A DNA stretch of 64,000 bases, from the NCBI GenBank assembly GCA_002354805.1, contig DEMH01000010.1, positions 165,293-229,292 on the forward strand, given 5' to 3'. The notes beneath the pieces are model-generated. The model was not told the DNA's origin, ran no database searches, and saw nothing but the letters and a program-made list of their open reading frames with translations. Of the stretch, positions 60,503-64,000 are shown piece by piece. The DNA is from Gammaproteobacteria bacterium UBA2675. GTDB lineage: Bacteria > Pseudomonadota > Gammaproteobacteria > Pseudomonadales > Pseudohongiellaceae. The stretch's first letter is position 1; every line of letters begins with the position of its first letter. The translations under genes were made by a program, and so were the position numbers.

Positions 60503-61108
60503 TTAAGGCGAGGGAGAGCCCGCCTGCTGGCTGTTAAATTCTTCAATCCACTGCTGCACTTCCCGCTGAACACGCTCCACCTCGGCAGGTGGCAGCAATT
60601 CCTGGATCAGCACCGCATTGGCCGCCGCACTCTGATGCCCACCGGCACCGGCCAGCGTAAACCAGCGATAGGCCTCCGCCGTGTTCTGCGGCGCACCCAT
60701 CCGGCCATTAAACATCACCACACCCAGTGTGAACTGCGACTGCCGGTCACCATTATTCGCAGCCTTCAAAAACCACTCCAGCGCCTCAGCCTCATCCCGA
60801 ATCACACCCAGGCCATTCAGATACATCACCGCAATGTTGTACTGCGCATTGGCATTATCCTGATCTGCCGCCAGCGTAAACCACCGCAGCGCCTCAAAAT
60901 TATCCGCCGCCACGCCCTCGCCATTCAGATACCGCGTGCCCAGCGCAAACTGCGCCGCCGACTCACCCGCCACAGCCCGGGACTGCAGCGCAGCCAGCTC
61001 ATCCGACGACTGTGCGAATGCCCCAGTCGCCCAAAAGCACAGCCCCAAAACGCAAACTGCCCCGCAGGCCACGCGCCTAAAGGCACGCACCGGCAGGGCA
61101 GAACACAT
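60503..61108 (-). CDS. Secreted Sel1-repeat protein
   Basis: 201 residues from the ATG complementary to 61106-61108. Basic N-terminus and hydrophobic core (VACGAVCVLGLCFWATGAFAQ) form a signal peptide. Sel1 repeats: AQFALGTRYLNGEGVAADNFEALRW, AQYNIAVMYLNGLGVIRDEAEALEW, SQFTLGVVMFNGRMGAPQNTAEAYRW. Ends in a helical tail. It lies 28 bases after the first gene of the trio and 49 before the last, so the three form an operon. Function unknown. Confidence 0.82.
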   Translation of the reverse strand: MCSALPVRAFRRVACGAVCVLGLCFWATGAFAQSSDELAALQSRAVAGESAAQFALGTRYLNGEGVAADNFEALRWFTLAADQDNANAQYNIAVMYLNGLGVIRDEAEALEWFLKAANNGDRQSQFTLGVVMFNGRMGAPQNTAEAYRWFTLAGAGGHQSAAANAVLIQELLPPAEVERVQREVQQWIEEFNSQQAGSPSP

Positions 61109-61136
61109 CCAGCGAAAAGAATTCAAACGAAACCGC

Positions 61137-61565
61137 TCAGAACTGCTCGTACAGACTGTCCGTATCATCGTCAGCAAACACCACACGGTTGGCATCCTCC
61201 AGCCACTCCAGCGCCAGTTGCTCACCCCGAACCACATCCGACTCACTCAGACTCTCCCGAATCATCTCCAGCGTAGGCGCCAGATCCCGCTCCCCATTCA
61301 CATAGGCCAGCGTCAACCACTTAACCGCCTGCACCAGATCCGGCGCCGAGGCCCCCTGACCCGTACGATACATCTCCCCCAGACGGCGCTGAGCCTGCAC
61401 ATGCCCCTGATTGGCCTCCTGCGTGAACTCCATCATCGCAGCCCGGTAATTCCCCGAGTCATAAGCCCGAACCCCAGCCTCAAAATCAGCCAGCACGGCC
61501 CCAGAGACCATCAACAGGCCAGCCATTCCAACGGCGCCCAGCGTTTGTTTTATTGATATAGGCAT
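61137..61565 (-). CDS. Secreted short TPR/Sel1-like protein
   Basis: 142 residues from the ATG complementary to 61563-61565. Signal peptide (LGAVGMAGLLMVSGAVLA) and about two repeats: DFEAGVRAYDSGNYRAAMMEFTQEANQGHVQAQRRLGEMYRTGQG and the WLTLAYVNGERD segment. First gene of the Sel1 trio. The C-terminus is acidic (VFADDDTDSLYEQF). Confidence 0.8.
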   Translation of the reverse strand: MPISIKQTLGAVGMAGLLMVSGAVLADFEAGVRAYDSGNYRAAMMEFTQEANQGHVQAQRRLGEMYRTGQGASAPDLVQAVKWLTLAYVNGERDLAPTLEMIRESLSESDVVRGEQLALEWLEDANRVVFADDDTDSLYEQF

Positions 61566-61667
61566 AATGCGACCCTTAGACAATAAGTAGAGCGAAACAA
61601 AATAATTCCCGATCTTAGCACGACCACCCCGACCCTGGAAATTTCTACAGAAAATATCAAAAAGGGC

Positions 61668-61695
61668 TTTGAAAATACTGCCAGTTATATATAAT
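61668..61695 (+). promoter_or_regulatory. Promoter of tRNA-Arg
   Basis: TATAAT at 61690-61695 with TTTGAA (61668-61673) 16 bases upstream. Start near 61702, a few bases before the tRNA. The region is AT-rich, unlike the coding DNA around. Confidence 0.6.
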
Positions 61696-61708
61696 ACGCA
61701 CCCTCAAC

Positions 61709-61785
61709 GCACCCGTAGCTCAGCTGGATAGAGTACCTGACTACGAATCAGGTGGTCGCATGTTCGAATCATGCCGGGTGCGCCA
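61709..61785 (+). tRNA. tRNA-Arg (ACG)
   Basis: 77 bases with CCA encoded. Acceptor GCACCCG/CGGGTGC; D-arm AGCTCAGCTGGATAGAGT; anticodon loop CTACGAA gives ACG (A34 to be converted to inosine by TadA); T-arm GCATG-TTCGAAT-CATGC. Confidence 0.98.
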
Positions 61786-61790
61786 TATTT

Positions 61791-61838
61791 AGAAAGCAAA
61801 AGGGGTCGTGGCGAAAGCTACGACCCCTTTTGCTTTCT
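61791..61838 (+). terminator. Long hairpin terminator after tRNA-Arg
   Basis: Left arm 61791-61809 and right arm 61820-61838 are perfectly complementary over 19 bp; with the inner G-T, G-C and C-G pairs the stem reaches 22 bp closed by GAAA. The right arm is CCCCTTTTGCTTTCT, enough for termination. Confidence 0.85.
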
Positions 61839-61855
61839 AACTTGCCCACTTGGCT

Positions 61856-61959
61856 CCGAAAGAACATGTGTTCGACTGATTGCATCGCAATCAGGACGGC
61901 TGAAAGCCGCCCCGAAGGGGTGAGTAATCCGCCAATGCGGATTACGAATCAATCATGCC
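61856..61959 (+). repeat. Post-tRNA hairpin element, copy 2 (T-arm halves of tRNA-Arg around a core)
   Basis: CCGAAAGA then CATGTGTTCGACT (61865-61877), a near copy of the tRNA-Arg 5' T-arm; then GATTGC/GCAATC (61878-61892), GGCT/AGCC, CCCCGAAGGGG (61910-61920), GTAATCCG/CGGATTAC (61924-61945) and finally AATCATGCC (61951-61959), identical to the tRNA-Arg 3' T-arm. The core matches copy 1 after tRNA-Ser, while the flanks match the local tRNA. Confidence 0.7.
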
Positions 61960-62363
61960 TCTCTAATGCTATGCACCCCACAAATGTGATTCATCGCACA
62001 AATCCCTCTATTAGCCATATGTCTAATTGTCATAACTCCCTGAATCTGCACATATTCGGCAATTGCTCTCAACCTCGACCGCACTCAAGACGCAGGTGGC
62101 CAATCCATACGATTCACCCGTAGGGCGGTAGCGTGCCTGGATCACGGATATTGTGCGCATTCGGACCTAACAGATATTACGAGCGCCTGTTAAATTGCTA
62201 ATTGAGTGACTGGTCCGAGAAATATTTTCGTAGACGCTGAAGGTTAGGGAGACAAATTAAGAAAAGATCGTATTGAGATAGTGTGCAGTAATTTTGAGAA
62301 TCTGAGCGTGCGCACTATACGACTGTTAATAGCAAGACGGGGTCTTGCCATGGAAGATACATT
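61960..62363. other. AT-rich non-coding stretch
   Basis: I see no gene, tRNA or convincing terminator here. Base composition is clearly lower in G+C than the core region to the left. It should contain the promoter of the unknown gene at 62364. Confidence 0.5.
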
Positions 62364-63224
62364 GTGAATGATTTCGTAAACGCATTTATAAAAATAATCG
62401 ATCTATTTCTGAATCCGAGAAAAAATGGCTTTGCTGTTCTTGTGGCTTTAATAGGGCTGACGATTACCTATTTCGGATACAGTTTATTTGTATCTGGGAT
62501 TCAGGATGGAGGTGCAGCCCTTACTATTGCGTATGGCGATGGTAAAGAATTCGATTTAGGTAAGGGCGGCCCAGGCCTTATTTTTTGCGTCTTCGGTATG
62601 GGTCTGATCGTATTTTCAATCTACAACTACTCAAAAATACGGGCTTCTCCAGATTCGTCTAACTGTGAGGAAATTGACGGCCTGGTAGAAATCCATCCCA
62701 GAACTATTACCAAAGAATTTAATGCGCTTTTATTACACGCGGGACGATGGAGGTATAAAGGAAATTTTGGCAGATATATGAGAGGGAAAGTGCTTCCGAC
62801 TCTTGCCTCAAAAGCCAACTTTCATATCAGCGTTTGTATAATCGATCCGACTAATCCGGGACTATGTGAAGAGCATGCCCGCTACCGCAATAGCATTAAC
62901 TCGATTGATAAAGGTAAGAAATATAACGCGGACAATGTTGCCCTCGAAGTAGTTGTTACGATTATTGTGTGTGCATGGTACGTAGCTAATAAAAATGTTG
63001 CCATAGATCTATACCTTAGCTCAGTATTTGATCCGGTTCGAATTGATGCAAACGATCACGCAATGATCCTCACTGTTGAAGATAGGAGGAGTCCTGCATT
63101 AAAAATTACGAGTGGTCACTTTATGTTTGAACACTTTGATCTGCAAATGCAGTTTTCGAGGCAGCAAGCAAAAAACATCAAAGTGACTGGATTGAGAGAA
63201 TCGGAAACAGTAGCCACTCTGTAG
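62364..63224 (+). CDS. Unknown two-TM protein, 3' end formed by IS insertion
   Basis: 286 residues from a GTG at 62364 (GGAAG upstream). Not recognised. Two transmembrane helices at about 23-45 (AVLVALIGLTITYFGYSLFV) and 70-90 (GLIFCVFGMGLIVFSIY) are followed by a cytoplasmic domain of some 190 residues with RWRYKGNFGRYMRGKVLP, ISVCIIDPTNPGLCEEHARYR and LYLSSVFDPVRID. Codon use is AT-rich compared with neighbours, so recent acquisition is likely. The stop TAG (63222-63224) lies inside the probable left end of the IS, so the original C-terminus may be lost. The layout of two helices plus a soluble domain occurs in membrane-linked phage-defence effectors, but no homology is claimed. Confidence 0.65.
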   Translation: MNDFVNAFIKIIDLFLNPRKNGFAVLVALIGLTITYFGYSLFVSGIQDGGAALTIAYGDGKEFDLGKGGPGLIFCVFGMGLIVFSIYNYSKIRASPDSSNCEEIDGLVEIHPRTITKEFNALLLHAGRWRYKGNFGRYMRGKVLPTLASKANFHISVCIIDPTNPGLCEEHARYRNSINSIDKGKKYNADNVALEVVVTIIVCAWYVANKNVAIDLYLSSVFDPVRIDANDHAMILTVEDRRSPALKITSGHFMFEHFDLQMQFSRQQAKNIKVTGLRESETVATL

Positions 63225-63286
63225 TGGTCTAATAAAACCGGACACCATTTAAGGTGGTAACATTACCACATTGAGAGAGGTGTTCG

Positions 63287-63595
63287 ATGGTTAGAAAACG
63301 ACGTACATTTACAACAGAATTCAAATTGGAAGCTGCCCAGCTGGTTACTGAGCAGGGGTACTCAATCCCCCAGGCCAGTCGCTCGCTTGGTATCGGTGAG
63401 ACAGCACTGCGCCGCTGGGTTAACCAGCTCCAGCAGGAGACCCAGGGCATTACACCAAAGTCCAAAGCATTGACCGCCGAGCAGCAACGGATAAAAGAAC
63501 TTGAAGCGCGGATTGACCGACTGGAACGGGAAAAGTCGATATTAAAAAAGGCTACAGCTCTCTTGATGAGCGAACAGATGCAACATACGCGCTGA
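63287..63595 (+). CDS. IS3-family transposase OrfA
   Basis: 102 residues. Helix-turn-helix of IS3 OrfA: RRTFTTEFKLEAAQLVTEQGYSIPQASRSLGIGETALRRWV, then a leucine-zipper-like helix RIKELEARIDRLEREKSILKKATALLM. Binds the IS ends. The frame contains TTA AAA AAG (63542-63550), where a -1 slip produces OrfAB. Confidence 0.93.
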   Translation: MVRKRRTFTTEFKLEAAQLVTEQGYSIPQASRSLGIGETALRRWVNQLQQETQGITPKSKALTAEQQRIKELEARIDRLEREKSILKKATALLMSEQMQHTR

Positions 63596-64000
63596 TCGAT
63601 AAATTGAGAGAGCAGGAATCGCTGGAGCTGATCTGCCAGGCCTTTGATGTACCGAAGAGCACCTACTACGATTACAAAAAACGTAGCCAGAGAGTGGACG
63701 TTGAACGACTGACGCTTCGGGCAGCGATCAAGAAATTGTTTCGGGACACACGTAACTCGGCTGGCAGCCGGACACTGGTTGATCTGATGCGTGACTTGGG
63801 TCATTGCATTGGTCGATTCAAAGTGCGCAGCCTGATGAAAGAGTCTGGACTGACATCGAAACAGCCGGGGCCTCACGCCTACAAGCTGGCCAATGAAGAG
63901 CGGCCAGATATCCCGAATCATCTGGACCGGGAGTTTGACGTTGATGCGCCTGACAAGGTCTGGTGCGGTGACGTGACGAGTTATGCTGATTTCTGGTGTA
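63544..64000 (+). CDS. IS3-family transposase OrfB, N-terminal part (via -1 frameshift)
   Basis: Open frame one base behind OrfA, entered at the A6G slip and running off the window. It reads KKGYSSLDERTDATYALIDK and, further on, SLELICQAFDVPKSTYYDY (the HTH_21-type segment) and then DAPDKVWCGDVTSYADFWC, where the first Asp of the DDE catalytic triad falls in W-x-x-D-x-T/V. No stop interrupts the visible part, so the element may be intact. Confidence 0.88.

Larger units (their letters stand above)
63220..64000 (+). mobile_element. IS3-family insertion sequence, left part
   Basis: Probable left end begins TGTAGTGGTCTAATAAAACC at 63220 (TG start and GGACACC inner motif common in IS3 elements). 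Two overlapping frames, orfA and orfB, are joined by a slippery A-AAA-AAG at 63544-63550. The right end lies outside the window. Confidence 0.82.

Noticed and set aside
61709..62000. Attachment site of a prophage or island in tRNA-Arg
   Set aside because: The downstream AATCATGCC copy belongs to an element that also follows tRNA-Ser with different flanks; no integrase gene is visible in the window.

Overview
The window reads as chromosomal DNA of a free-living gammaproteobacterium. The evidence is the gene orders ffh / rpsP-rimM-trmD-rplS, alaS-lysC-csrA-tRNA-Ser(GCU), hom-thrC-recJ and sufBCDSA-T-E, the single-chain 1306-residue PurL, a pspABC operon opposed by pspF, and TonB/siderophore uptake genes. 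Coding DNA is G+C-rich with short intergenic gaps. I cannot name the genus from sequence alone.

Layout. 1-9.8 kb is accessory: a TerB-like fragment, a secreted alpha/beta hydrolase, a YceI protein, an iron-uptake block (Fur-box-like site, TonB-dependent receptor, PepSY membrane protein), then a leftward cluster of an unknown 664-residue protein with hydrolase-like motifs, an ATP-grasp ligase and a possible 24-codon ORF coupled to the ligase. 9.9-20.4 kb is mostly housekeeping (ilvD, tadA, purL) with membrane proteins between. 20.5-20.7 kb holds a non-coding stretch with its own promoter and seven GGA motifs, a candidate CsrA-sequestering RNA. 20.7-24.7 kb is the phage-shock locus with a sigma-54 promoter before pspA. 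24.7-44.8 kb is core metabolism, translation and secretion (phosphopantetheinyl transferase, CNNM/YpjD, ffh, ribosomal operon, dsbC, hom-thrC, recJ, a DsbD/ScsB-like reductase, AI-2E exporter family, alaS, lysC, csrA). 44.8-53.4 kb mixes tRNA-Ser, a short-chain dehydrogenase, a Fic protein under an array of inverted repeats, a TonB-C protein behind a near-consensus sigma-54 promoter, a DUF6351 lipoprotein, a hydroxyacyl-CoA dehydrogenase and ppnN. 53.4-59.7 kb is a complete suf Fe-S assembly operon with an IscR-like site over its promoter. 59.8-61.6 kb has three Sel1/TPR-type secreted proteins. 61.7-64 kb is tRNA-Arg(ACG), an AT-rich non-coding stretch, an unknown two-TM protein and the left part of an IS3-family element.

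How parts fit together. CsrA (44.6 kb) and the putative decoy RNA (20.5 kb) would form a post-transcriptional switch. TadA (15.5 kb) is the enzyme expected to deaminate A34 of the tRNA-Arg(ACG) at 61.7 kb. The Suf system supplies clusters for Fe-S enzymes such as IlvD. The two sigma-54 promoters link envelope stress (PspF/PspA) and possibly a TonB-like protein.

The most unusual signals are: (1) the GGA-rich RNA; (2) two hairpin elements just after the two tRNA genes, sharing a core but each flanked by arms copied from its own neighbouring tRNA T-arm; (3) the short ORF / ATP-grasp / unknown-hydrolase cluster; (4) the duplicated operator array before fic.
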